Assembly: GCF_029959445.1 (NCBI RefSeq)
Contig: NZ_JASCOR010000020.1
Span: forward strand, 1-41,896
Source of the DNA: Stenotrophomonas sp. PS02298
GTDB lineage: Bacteria > Pseudomonadota > Gammaproteobacteria > Xanthomonadales > Xanthomonadaceae
Reading direction: 5' to 3'
DNA: 41,896 bases
The notes beneath the pieces were generated by a model. It ran no database searches and was not told the DNA's origin. It saw only the letters and a program-made list of their open reading frames with translations. Position numbers and translations under genes: made by a program. Within the stretch, counting starts at the first letter, position 1. Each line of letters starts with the position of its first letter. This document shows positions 7,742 through 15,335 of the stretch, piece by piece.

Positions 7742-8098
7742 ATGAAGAAGCAACAGGGCTTTACCCTGATCGAATTGATGATCGTGGTTGCGATCATTGC
7801 CATTCTGGCCGCCATCGCGCTGCCGGCTTACAATAACTATCGCGTGAAGTCGGCTGACGGCGCCTGCCAGGCAGAAGCCAAGGCCTACATGAACTCGGCC
7901 GTTGCTGCTGCCCAGTCCGACATGACCGTTGAGGCTCCGAAGGTCAAGGCTTGCAGTTCGCCGTCCGCTGCTCTGACCGCCGCCGATGTCAGCAATGCTT
8001 CTCCGATCACCTTTGTGCCGAAGGCTCCGGGCAAGGCTTCGACCATCTGTATGGCTGACACCGCTACCTGCGGCAAGCCGGGTGCTGCTGCGCCGTAA
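7742..8098 (+). CDS. pilA: Type IV major pilin
   Basis: A 118-residue prepilin with a short leader ending in G6 and a mature N-terminus [24 protein letters not shown], with Glu at mature position 5. This is the PilD processing site plus the hydrophobic helix that packs the pilus core. The mature globular part has four cysteines (GACQ, KACS, TICM, ATCG) and a Ser/Thr/Ala-rich stretch before the last pair. At about 112 residues the mature protein is shorter than most PilA proteins. AGGGG lies eight bases before the ATG. It has its own sigma-54 promoter and a strong terminator, so it forms a monocistronic unit, as expected for a highly expressed pilin. It is the more likely major subunit. Confidence 0.93.
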   Translation: MKKQQGFTLIELMIVVAIIAILAAIALPAYNNYRVKSADGACQAEAKAYMNSAVAAAQSDMTVEAPKVKACSSPSAALTAADVSNASPITFVPKAPGKASTICMADTATCGKPGAAAP

Positions 8099-8127
8099 TT
8101 GTCTGCGCTTGCAGTGATGCCGAGAGA

Positions 8128-8154
8128 CCCCTCCGTAAAGGAGGGGTTTTTTTT
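8128..8154 (+). terminator. Rho-independent terminator of pilA
   Basis: CCCCTCC (8128-8134), loop GTAAA, GGAGGGG (8140-8146), then eight T. A textbook intrinsic terminator 30 bases after the pilA stop. Confidence 0.95.
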
Positions 8155-8201
8155 GAAGAGTTGCCAAGCTTGGTGAACCTTGCGATTTTGTGCCAGAAGC
8201 A

Positions 8202-8217
8202 CGGCAATCTGCTTGCT
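8202..8217 (+). promoter_or_regulatory. Candidate sigma-54 promoter of the second pilin
   Basis: CGGCAATCTGCTTGCT keeps GGCA at -24 and TTGCT at -12 with the correct 11-base interval, though the -24 box lacks the usual TTGGCACG form. It lies 100 bases before the second pilin's ATG and after the pilA terminator, so the paralog seems to have its own RpoN control. Confidence 0.55.
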
Positions 8218-8316
8218 GTGAGCTTGTCATGGTGGTTGATGCGACATCATCACAATCGCGGCTGTCAGGTTACTTGTTGACTGGGGTTTCAATGCGTCTT
8301 TTTGGGGGAAGAGGCT

Positions 8317-8649
8317 ATGTCTAGATCCGTGAAAGGTTTCACCTTGATCGAGCTGATGATCGTCGTGGCGATCATCGCGATCTTGGCTGCAATCGCGTTG
8401 CCGGCATACAACCAGTATCGGATCAAGTCGGCCGAGGGTGCGTGCCAGATGGAAATGAAGAATTATGCAAACTTTGCGCTGGCGGCGCTATACAACGAGC
8501 TACCTCCCAGCGCGCCGCCGCAAAGTGCCTGCTCTGCTGCTGATACTGCCACCAACATGACTACGCCGATCATTGGCACCCCGAAAGGTCCTGGCAGCCG
8601 GCAGACCCGTTGTGATATGCAGACGGCCAACTGCGAGATCATTCGCTAG
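8317..8649 (+). CDS. Second type IV pilin (PilA paralog)
   Basis: A 110-residue prepilin. The leader ends in G7 and is followed by [37 protein letters not shown], nearly identical to PilA in the first 35 mature residues and strongly diverged after that. Four cysteines keep the same order as in PilA (GACQ, SACS, TRCD, ANCE), so the disulfide plan is shared. GGGGGAAGAGG precedes the ATG at 8317; an upstream in-frame TTG at 8302 is unlikely. It follows pilA in tandem with a separate candidate promoter. It may be an alternative or minor subunit, or an antigenic variant. A tandem duplication with divergence of the exposed half is the simplest history. Confidence 0.9.
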   Translation: MSRSVKGFTLIELMIVVAIIAILAAIALPAYNQYRIKSAEGACQMEMKNYANFALAALYNELPPSAPPQSACSAADTATNMTTPIIGTPKGPGSRQTRCDMQTANCEIIR

Positions 8650-8812
8650 TTGCCAATGTGTTCGATTGGGTGATTCGTCCGGAGCCGCTGGCTTCGGGCG
8701 TTGAGTTGCAATTGCTTTCAAAGAGCATTGGTCCGGCATGCGGGTGGCTATCGGTGTACGCTGTCCAATCCTTATCTGCGGGTTCAGGCTGCCTGTGCGC
8801 TTTTTCAACACC

Positions 8813-10675
8813 ATGACCCCGCGCCGTTTCATTCTCCTGGGCTTGATCTGCGGTTTGCTGGCGGGGCTGCTGTTCGTGCCGGGATTAAGTGGCAGTTTCA
8901 TCCTAGATGATGGTTCCAACATCGTCGACAACCCTGGGGTGCATCTTCAGGAGCTGAGTATCCCTGCAATTCAAGGCGTGATTCTCAGTCCGCAGCCCGG
9001 TGGTCTAAGCCGGATTATGCCGACGCTTACATTTGCATTGGATTACTGGCGCGGCGGCGGTGAGCCCGGGGCGTTCAAGGCCACCAACATCATCATTCAT
9101 GTGGTGACGGTTTGTGGATTGGCCTTGTTCCTGCACCTGCTCTTGCTGGCGGCGGGAGCGCACGACAGTGTTGCCAGGCTTGTTGCATTGCTGGTTGCCC
9201 TGGCATGGGCTGTTCATCCACTCCAAGTGTCGTCCGTGTTGTATGTGGTGCAGCGTATGCAGACGCTCGCAACACTGTTTCTGGTGCTAGCGATGTGGTG
9301 TTATCTGCGCGGCAGGTTGGCACAAGTACAAGGGGAATCAGGGCGCCGGAGTTTTCTGGTCAGCTTTATGCTGTGGCTGTTGGCACTGGGGTGCAAGGAA
9401 GATGCGGTTCTTTTGCCCGTCTATTGCTTGCTGATGGAGCTGACGGTGATGCAGTTCCGGTCGGCCAGCCCTGTTTTTTCACGTCGACTGCGGAACTGTT
9501 ACCTGATGGCGGCCGCAGCGGGGTTGCTTTTCTATGCGCTTGTAGTCGTGCCGCACTATTGGGAATGGGGTAACTACCCGGGGCGGGACTTTTCCAGCTA
9601 CGAGCGTTTGTTGACCCAGGCGCGCATCCTGGTGATGCACCTCGGGCAGATTGTAGTTCCGCTGCCGGCCAGCATGCCGTTCTACTACGACTGGGTTGTC
9701 CCATCACAGGGGGTGTTGCAGCCGGTGACAACCTTGCCATCAGTACTTTTGATTGTTGCTCTGTTGGGTGCAGCTTGGGGGTTACGTTTGCGGCGGCCGT
9801 TGTTCGCATTCGGTATTCTGCTTTTCTTCGCCAGCCACTTCGTTACCAGCAATGTCTTGAATCTGGAGCTGGCATTCGAGCACAGGAACCACCTCGGCCT
9901 AGTTGGTGTCGTGCTCGCGATGGCTGACATGCTGATGGCTTTGGCGCGGCGCCTGCGGATCACTCCAGCGGTTGAGCTGGGTCTCTGCGGCTTACTGCTT
10001 GCGTTGATGGCTAGTGCTACCGCGATGCGTGCCCATGACTGGGGTAGCAGGCTAGGTTTGGCGTTGGCCAGCAGCGAGTTGGCGCCCCATTCGGCGCGTG
10101 CATGGAATAGCCTCTGCCTGACCTACTATGCGATGGGTGGTGGCAAGCTGACGGATAACCCAAGGCTGGACGATGCGATCGATGCATGCGGTAAGGGAGC
10201 GGAAGCGGCTCCTTATTCGCTGACAAGCTTCACGAATCTGGTTGTTTTCAAGAGCGCGCGCGGCGACATTGGAGGGCAGGACTGGTCGAACTACTTGGAG
10301 CGCTTGCGCTCAGTGAGCATGGGGCCGGAAAATCGACAGTCGCTGTGGATTATTGTCAATAACGTACGCGCCGGGGTGCGTTTGGACGAAGATGGGCTCT
10401 TTGAGGCCCTGAACATCTTTCAGAAGCGGTTGCCATTGGGAAGTGGAGAGTTGACCGCGCTTGGTTATTTCGTACTTGGCCATACTGGGCAGCCGGATCG
10501 GGCTCTCAGCTATTTCCTGCTCGCGATGCAGGTGGCTGCACCTTCCGATCTGCTTGCTGCTGAGACCATCGTGGAGATGAGGCTTCAAGGGCGGGACGAC
10601 TGGGCTGATAAGCTTGAGGATGTTTTGCGGCAGCGTGCGGTTAATATGCACTCGCTTGCTACGGAAGGTCGGTGA
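8813..10675 (+). CDS. Multi-pass membrane glycosyltransferase (GT-C fold, TMTC-like)
   Basis: A 620-residue protein with about ten or more membrane helices in its first 420 residues and a soluble helical C-terminal part that reads as degenerate TPR-like repeats. Just after TM1 it has FILDDGSNIVDNP, the acidic first-loop motif of GT-C enzymes that use lipid-linked sugars. It also has PTLTFALDYW...FKATNIIIHV and HPLQVSSVLYVVQRMQTLATLF, patterns of the bacterial TMTC/O-mannosyltransferase-like TPR family. The position right after two pilins suggests a pilin O-glycosyltransferase, which is inference. An upstream in-frame ATG at 8738 would add 25 residues; neither start has a good ribosome-binding site. 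A/T content rises from here on. Confidence 0.75.
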   Translation: MTPRRFILLGLICGLLAGLLFVPGLSGSFILDDGSNIVDNPGVHLQELSIPAIQGVILSPQPGGLSRIMPTLTFALDYWRGGGEPGAFKATNIIIHVVTVCGLALFLHLLLLAAGAHDSVARLVALLVALAWAVHPLQVSSVLYVVQRMQTLATLFLVLAMWCYLRGRLAQVQGESGRRSFLVSFMLWLLALGCKEDAVLLPVYCLLMELTVMQFRSASPVFSRRLRNCYLMAAAAGLLFYALVVVPHYWEWGNYPGRDFSSYERLLTQARILVMHLGQIVVPLPASMPFYYDWVVPSQGVLQPVTTLPSVLLIVALLGAAWGLRLRRPLFAFGILLFFASHFVTSNVLNLELAFEHRNHLGLVGVVLAMADMLMALARRLRITPAVELGLCGLLLALMASATAMRAHDWGSRLGLALASSELAPHSARAWNSLCLTYYAMGGGKLTDNPRLDDAIDACGKGAEAAPYSLTSFTNLVVFKSARGDIGGQDWSNYLERLRSVSMGPENRQSLWIIVNNVRAGVRLDEDGLFEALNIFQKRLPLGSGELTALGYFVLGHTGQPDRALSYFLLAMQVAAPSDLLAAETIVEMRLQGRDDWADKLEDVLRQRAVNMHSLATEGR

Positions 10676-10810
10676 GGCGACGGGGGGCGCAGCCCCGCCG
10701 CTTGTGTCTGAGCGGATGTCTTGACGAGTGTTTCATGCGGTCTGTGTTGTCTGCCCAATAGCCGCGGGTTGCGCGGATTGCTAGTCCAGCCGGGAGGCAG
10801 CGGTTCCAGT

Positions 10811-12139
10811 ATGTTGAAGGGAGTGATGGTCAAGTTGTTTGAAGGGGCTGGTGTGCTGCGGCGAGGGCTGCACCAGGGTCCTGAGCGCGGATCAGTTTTA
10901 CGTTCAGTGCTAGCGACAACGTTGATCAGGCTTGCGAGCATTTTTCTGTCTTTTGTGGCAAGCCTGGTGATGGCAAGGGTCTTGGGAGTGGCGGATTACG
11001 GCATCTACTCATATGTGATGGCGATAGCCGCACTGCTTGGAGTGGCTGTGGCGCTTGGCTTTCCGCAGTATCTGGTGAGAGAAGCGTCCGCTCGGCCTGA
11101 ATGGGTGCTTGGGCTGTGGCGCTGGGCGGATCGCGGAGTGATGCTTGCCGGCGTTGGGGGGGCGGCTCTGATGTTGTTGCTGGCATGGCGCGAGGATAGT
11201 GCGCGTCGTGGAATGGCTCTTGCGCTGGCAGCAGTGATACCGATGCTGACTGCTTTGTCTGAAGTCAGACGGGGTCTGCTTCAGGCCAGCGGCTTGGTCG
11301 TTCGCAGTCAGGCTGCGTTGCTGCTTATCGCGCCTCTATTTATGTTGACTGGTGTCTGTTGGCTTTGGCAGGTTGGCAGCGTGGTTGATGTTTGGCAGGT
11401 GATGTTACTGGGTGTGGCTGCCTGTGCAGTATCATTGGTGGTTACTAGTGTCCTGTTGCGGAGATCAGTGCGTGGGACAGAGCCGGTAGATATTGGCGAC
11501 TCACGTGTTTTGAAAGTGGCGACGTCCATACGCTTCATGTGGCTTGGAGCGTTGTACATGTTGCTCAGCCGCACGGATCTTATAATGCTTGGGTTGCTGT
11601 CGAATGATGAGGACGCAGGCGTCTACGCGGTTGCTTCGCGGGCGGCTGATCTGGTTCCATTGTTATTGATGGCGGCGAACATTGTGATGGCGCCCCGTAT
11701 CGCCAGCCTTTACCGTGACGGGGAATTGAGTCGTTTGCAGGAATTCCTGACTTCGATGATGAGGGTGGTTGTGTTGTGCTCGCTGCCACTTGCGTTGTTT
11801 CTGTTCATTGGCGCCAATTGGCTGCTGCGTTTCTTTTATGGCGACGCTTACTTGGACGGGGTTCCGGTGCTGAGGTTGTTGGTGGTCGCGCAGTTCGTCC
11901 TTGTGCTCGGGGGGCCATTGGGAACTATGTTGGAGATGACTGGCAATGAAAAATCTAGCTTGGCGGTCATGACCTGGGTTGTGCTGCTCAACGTGGTCTC
12001 TAACGCTGTGCTGATCCCTCCGCTCGGAGCAAGTGGGGCTGCTTTTGCTACATGCATAAGTGTGGTGCTTGGGCGGCTGTTGCTTTTGCGCAAGGTGCGG
12101 GCGCTACTTTCGGTGCGCGTCACGGCGCTGGGTTTTTAA
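10811..12139 (+). CDS. Wzx-like polysaccharide flippase (MOP/MATE-like superfamily)
   Basis: A 442-residue protein made almost wholly of hydrophobic helices, with the family's N-terminal signature FVASLVMARVLGVADYGIYSYVMA followed by LGFPQYLVREAS. It is expected to move undecaprenyl-diphosphate-linked glycan units from the cytoplasmic to the periplasmic face of the inner membrane. The start is uncertain: ATG 10811 has GGAGG about 13 bases upstream; ATG 10826 has GGGAG very close; the frame is open from TTG 10721. It follows the GT-C gene by about 135 bases and abuts the methyltransferase fusion gene (stop 12139, next ATG 12143). A flippase in the cassette means the glycan, or its lipid-linked oligosaccharide, is built inside and used outside. 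Confidence 0.88.
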   Translation: MLKGVMVKLFEGAGVLRRGLHQGPERGSVLRSVLATTLIRLASIFLSFVASLVMARVLGVADYGIYSYVMAIAALLGVAVALGFPQYLVREASARPEWVLGLWRWADRGVMLAGVGGAALMLLLAWREDSARRGMALALAAVIPMLTALSEVRRGLLQASGLVVRSQAALLLIAPLFMLTGVCWLWQVGSVVDVWQVMLLGVAACAVSLVVTSVLLRRSVRGTEPVDIGDSRVLKVATSIRFMWLGALYMLLSRTDLIMLGLLSNDEDAGVYAVASRAADLVPLLLMAANIVMAPRIASLYRDGELSRLQEFLTSMMRVVVLCSLPLALFLFIGANWLLRFFYGDAYLDGVPVLRLLVVAQFVLVLGGPLGTMLEMTGNEKSSLAVMTWVVLLNVVSNAVLIPPLGASGAAFATCISVVLGRLLLLRKVRALLSVRVTALGF

Positions 12140-12142
12140 GTG

Positions 12143-13399
12143 ATGGCTGTCGAGGCAGTTCTTATCCGAGGGCACGTCTGCGAAGGTCGAGGTCTGGCAA
12201 GCGGCCACCTCGCCAAATACCTTGAGCAAATCCATTGCATGCTATCGGCGCAACCCCGGCCAGGCTCCTTGAACATCATCATGGAACGCCCTATCAAACT
12301 TTCCAGCCTGGCTGGTACGTGGTTGGATAGGAATGAAGGGCGAATGGTATGGAAGGCGCGAATCAATGGGTACGACGTGTTGTTGTATCGTTGGCTGGAT
12401 TGTCCGCTATCAGTGGTTGAGGTCATCAGTGATTTACATCTACGTACTGCCTTGAATCTCAACGAGTCTGCTACGGTGACATTGGATATAGCCTCCGATA
12501 GCCTTGATGATATCGAGATGCGCGAGAGGATTGGGTGGCTGTTCCTCTGGTGGGGGCGATCCAAACTGTACTACCGTGGGAACTATCATGACTGGACTGT
12601 GTCGCTGCAGAGATATTTTGATGGAAAGCTGGGTGCTTGGGGGGTGATGAAGGTGATGATCAAGAGAGTGATTAATTTATTTTCGCGCGGGATTGGGCGG
12701 CTCTACGCCAAGCCCAACGCGGATCAGTTCGGCTCCTTTGTCCGGAAGGTTACAGGCGAAGGCCCAGTTGGGCGGCTTGATCGTTTGCTCAACCTTCTCG
12801 CTTATACCAAGACTTCGGGGAGCCCATACTCTGCCCAGCAGTACCCGGCTGGTTATCACACGTTGACCTTGGGGGATGTTGTGGTAGCTGGTCAGCGGCT
12901 ACCCGCGGCGCGGCTCGATTTGTTGCCATTATCATTGAGCGGTATGACGGTGCTCGATATTGGATGCAATCAAGGTGGCATGCTTTTCGAGGCACAACAG
13001 CGCGGCATCAATTGGGGGGTTGGTGTCGACTATGATCCACGGATGGTGAATGCGGCTAGCAAGGCGGCTCAATACCGCAGTGTCACCAACTTGGATTTCT
13101 TCGTCTTTGACTTGGAGAAGGAGCAGCTGTCCCTGCTGGCCGATTTTCTTCCCGAGGCGAAGGTCGATTTGGTTTTTTTGCTCTCGGTATGTATGTGGAT
13201 CAAGAACTGGCGGGAAGTGATCGAGTTCTGTTCACGGTTCGCGCCTTATATGCTTTTCGAAAGCAATGGTAGTGACCAGCAGCAGGATGGGCAGTTTGAT
13301 TGCCTGAAGAAGAACTTTAAAACGGTTACCACTCTGCAGGATACGTCCGAAGATGACAGTGGGCAGAAGAAGCGAAGGCTCTATTTCTGCGCACAGTGA
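12143..13399 (+). CDS. DUF120 (CTP-dependent riboflavin kinase-like) domain fused to a SAM methyltransferase
   Basis: 418 residues in three parts. Residues about 5-118 follow the plan of archaeal CTP-dependent riboflavin kinase (DUF120/RibK): IRGHVCEGRGLASG at the Gly-rich loop, RPGSLNIIM at the family's GTLN nucleotide/metal motif (here S42-L43-N44), and LSVVEVISDLHLRTALNLNESATVTLDI at the C-terminal 'EIIAP..LRE...L.DGD' strand region. Residues about 130-260 are unassigned and basic. Residues about 262-418 are a class I methyltransferase with motif I VLDIGCNQGG (270-279), acidic end of strand 2 GVDYDPRM, and LVFLLSVCMWIKNW. The Gly-rich loop is altered, so kinase activity is unsure. An in-frame GTG at 12140 directly follows the flippase stop. 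A role in modifying a cassette sugar is inferred. Confidence 0.7.
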   Translation: MAVEAVLIRGHVCEGRGLASGHLAKYLEQIHCMLSAQPRPGSLNIIMERPIKLSSLAGTWLDRNEGRMVWKARINGYDVLLYRWLDCPLSVVEVISDLHLRTALNLNESATVTLDIASDSLDDIEMRERIGWLFLWWGRSKLYYRGNYHDWTVSLQRYFDGKLGAWGVMKVMIKRVINLFSRGIGRLYAKPNADQFGSFVRKVTGEGPVGRLDRLLNLLAYTKTSGSPYSAQQYPAGYHTLTLGDVVVAGQRLPAARLDLLPLSLSGMTVLDIGCNQGGMLFEAQQRGINWGVGVDYDPRMVNAASKAAQYRSVTNLDFFVFDLEKEQLSLLADFLPEAKVDLVFLLSVCMWIKNWREVIEFCSRFAPYMLFESNGSDQQQDGQFDCLKKNFKTVTTLQDTSEDDSGQKKRRLYFCAQ

Positions 13400-13413
13400 T
13401 TTAGCGTTTGCAT

Positions 13414-14169
13414 TTATTCTATTCGTGTCAATCCAAGTTTGCGGTGTAGTGTTCTTAGTAGAATTTTTGAAAAGAGTCGATGCAAAATGGTAACGATTCC
13501 ATCCTGGTATATTCTTGATAGTTCGGTTGCTGGCGCGGATCGCGCTCGTTCCCTTTCGATGTTGCTGTCGGATAGGTCAAGTGGGTGGGCAATGCGTTTG
13601 ATGTAGTAGAAACTGGTCCAGGCGTGGAAGTATCGTCCCCAGTTGTCGGAAAGGTGCAGAGACTTGCGTTGCGACGTGAGTATTCTCTGTGCTGACGGTC
13701 TGGTGACGCAGTAGCAGCAGGCACGTGTAAAGAATTTCTTGGCTATACTTGGGATTTGATAGACGCTGGCAATCTGGGTGGATCGGCCATAGTTGTATAT
13801 TTGGCCTCTCAATCCCTCCTGTCCGCCGCAGAGTAGGAAAGTATCGCTTGGAAGCTGCTTTATCGCGTTGGCTATCGCTGCGATATCGCTGTCATCTCCA
13901 ATGGCGTCATCCTCCAGAATCAAGGCGTAGGGGGCTCCGGACGCAAGAAAGGCCTCAAGAGCCTTGGTATGGCTGATTGCACACCCCAATTCAGGTGTCG
14001 TGAGATTGTCATCGAAATTGCGGATGTCATAGATTTGCGAAAGCACGTTCCGGTTCGTGAGGCGGATTCCTTCTATATGCTCGAAATCCTCATAGCTGCA
14101 AGCAAAGCGCTTGCGCATCTGCTCGCGCCGATGCTGATCTTCTGCGAGTGAGATGAGATAGACCTTCAT
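13414..14169 (-). CDS. Glycosyltransferase family 25 (LPS-type) enzyme
   Basis: A 251-residue cytosolic enzyme with GT25 hallmarks: the N-terminal KVYLISLAEDQHRREQMRKRF strand plus the RR pair, GCAISHTKALEAFLASG, and the acidic YALILEDDA motif that binds the metal and nucleotide sugar. GT25 proteins add galactose or glucose to lipooligosaccharide in many Gram-negative bacteria. ATG 14169 gives the canonical start; an in-frame ATG at 14184 adds five residues. It is convergent with the methyltransferase gene, 14 bases apart. It heads toward that gene at the distal end of the minus-strand group GT2-GT4-GT4-GT25. The donor and acceptor cannot be read from the sequence. Confidence 0.85.
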   Translation of the reverse strand: MKVYLISLAEDQHRREQMRKRFACSYEDFEHIEGIRLTNRNVLSQIYDIRNFDDNLTTPELGCAISHTKALEAFLASGAPYALILEDDAIGDDSDIAAIANAIKQLPSDTFLLCGGQEGLRGQIYNYGRSTQIASVYQIPSIAKKFFTRACCYCVTRPSAQRILTSQRKSLHLSDNWGRYFHAWTSFYYIKRIAHPLDLSDSNIERERARSAPATELSRIYQDGIVTILHRLFSKILLRTLHRKLGLTRIE

Positions 14170-14245
14170 GACCTGCGATTCCATCTTCTAAGCGGCGCCT
14201 CGGTGCGCGTGCGTGAATTCATCGATTCTTGGCGAGTTGCCTGTT

Positions 14246-15271
14246 TTATTGACTGAAGTTATATTTCGATATCACTCGCGCGTAGATGTCAATGTAGGCA
14301 TCCAGGCTGTGCTTATTGAACCGTTGTAGAATCTGCTCACGGCGACACTTCATTTGCTCTAGTGTGGGCGGGCTCTGCGAACGTAGATTTCTGGCTGCGT
14401 TCGCCAAAGACGCTACATCATCAACTGGCACAAGCGTTCCGGCGCCGGCCATTGCGACTTCGGTTAGGGCGCTGGTGTTGAAGCCCAGGAATGGCTTGCC
14501 GCAAACCGCCGCCTCCAGAGCGGTATAGCCGAAACCCTCGTAGCGTGAGAGTGAAACAACGGCGTCGCAACGCTGGAACTCGCCGACCAGTTGTTGATCG
14601 GTGACCCTACCCAACGGGTACAGGTTCGGTAGGGATCGGCAATTCGGTGGTGATCCCGTGCACCTGATCTGAAAGTCGGAGCCCAAGGATTTGGCGAACG
14701 TCGGGAGAAGGTCGGCGCCTTTGCGCCGGGAGTGGCATCCTGCCATGAAGAGGATAAATGGCTGGTTGTGCGCCGATGGCGCCAGTTCAGGGAGGCAGAA
14801 AGTCTCTTCCTCGATCCAGTTTTCTATAACCGAGACGTCGGCGCGTTCGGAGAAACTCTTCAACGTTTTTTTTACGTAGTTTGAGACGGTGGTCACCGCA
14901 TCGGCACGCAATATGGCGCGGCGCTCTCTGGGGAGGATAACAAGTCGATGGTAGGCGGCTTGCGAACGAGAGCGGAAAGGGTCGTATGCTGCGTCGTGTA
15001 CTAGATGATGGACGGTTGCGACGACTGGTAGTGCTTTGGGCCAGAACCGTTGGGGTAGCCAGCTGTTGATATGGCTCACGTTCGCCCATGCTGGTGGTTG
15101 AGCGATAGCTGTAAGCATAGGGAAGTATTCCGAGTGCAAGGGAAACCAGGTAATTTCGGTACGAATTCCTCTGGAGTTTAGTCCGTTGCACAAACGCAGG
15201 GTGAAGGTGTCAGAGCCTGTGCCGGTACGAATCGTTGGTAGCCACACCGCTGGAGTTGAGGTGGTACTCAT
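14246..15271 (-). CDS. Glycosyltransferase family 4 enzyme
   Basis: A 341-residue GT-B-fold enzyme. The C-terminal half carries the donor-binding signature VVSLSRYEGFGYTALEAAVCGKPFLGFNTSALTEV (E-x7-E motif) and SRRKGADLLPTFA, where RRKG matches the usual phosphate-binding RKG. The N-terminal half is shorter than in most GT4 proteins, with TVHHLVHD and AVTTVSNYVKKTL as acceptor-side landmarks. The product is likely cytosolic or peripheral to the inner membrane. The gene is 64 bases downstream of the next GT4 gene and 76 bases upstream of GT25, all on the minus strand. Codon choice is less GC-biased than in the flanking pil genes, consistent with cassette acquisition. Confidence 0.85.
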   Translation of the reverse strand: MSTTSTPAVWLPTIRTGTGSDTFTLRLCNGLNSRGIRTEITWFPLHSEYFPMLTAIAQPPAWANVSHINSWLPQRFWPKALPVVATVHHLVHDAAYDPFRSRSQAAYHRLVILPRERRAILRADAVTTVSNYVKKTLKSFSERADVSVIENWIEEETFCLPELAPSAHNQPFILFMAGCHSRRKGADLLPTFAKSLGSDFQIRCTGSPPNCRSLPNLYPLGRVTDQQLVGEFQRCDAVVSLSRYEGFGYTALEAAVCGKPFLGFNTSALTEVAMAGAGTLVPVDDVASLANAARNLRSQSPPTLEQMKCRREQILQRFNKHSLDAYIDIYARVISKYNFSQ

Positions 15272-15335
15272 GGTTGTCGCTTGTAAAAGGGCGGGCGCTG
15301 ATGAAGCGTGGTTGAGTTCGATGGAGGCTTACTTT

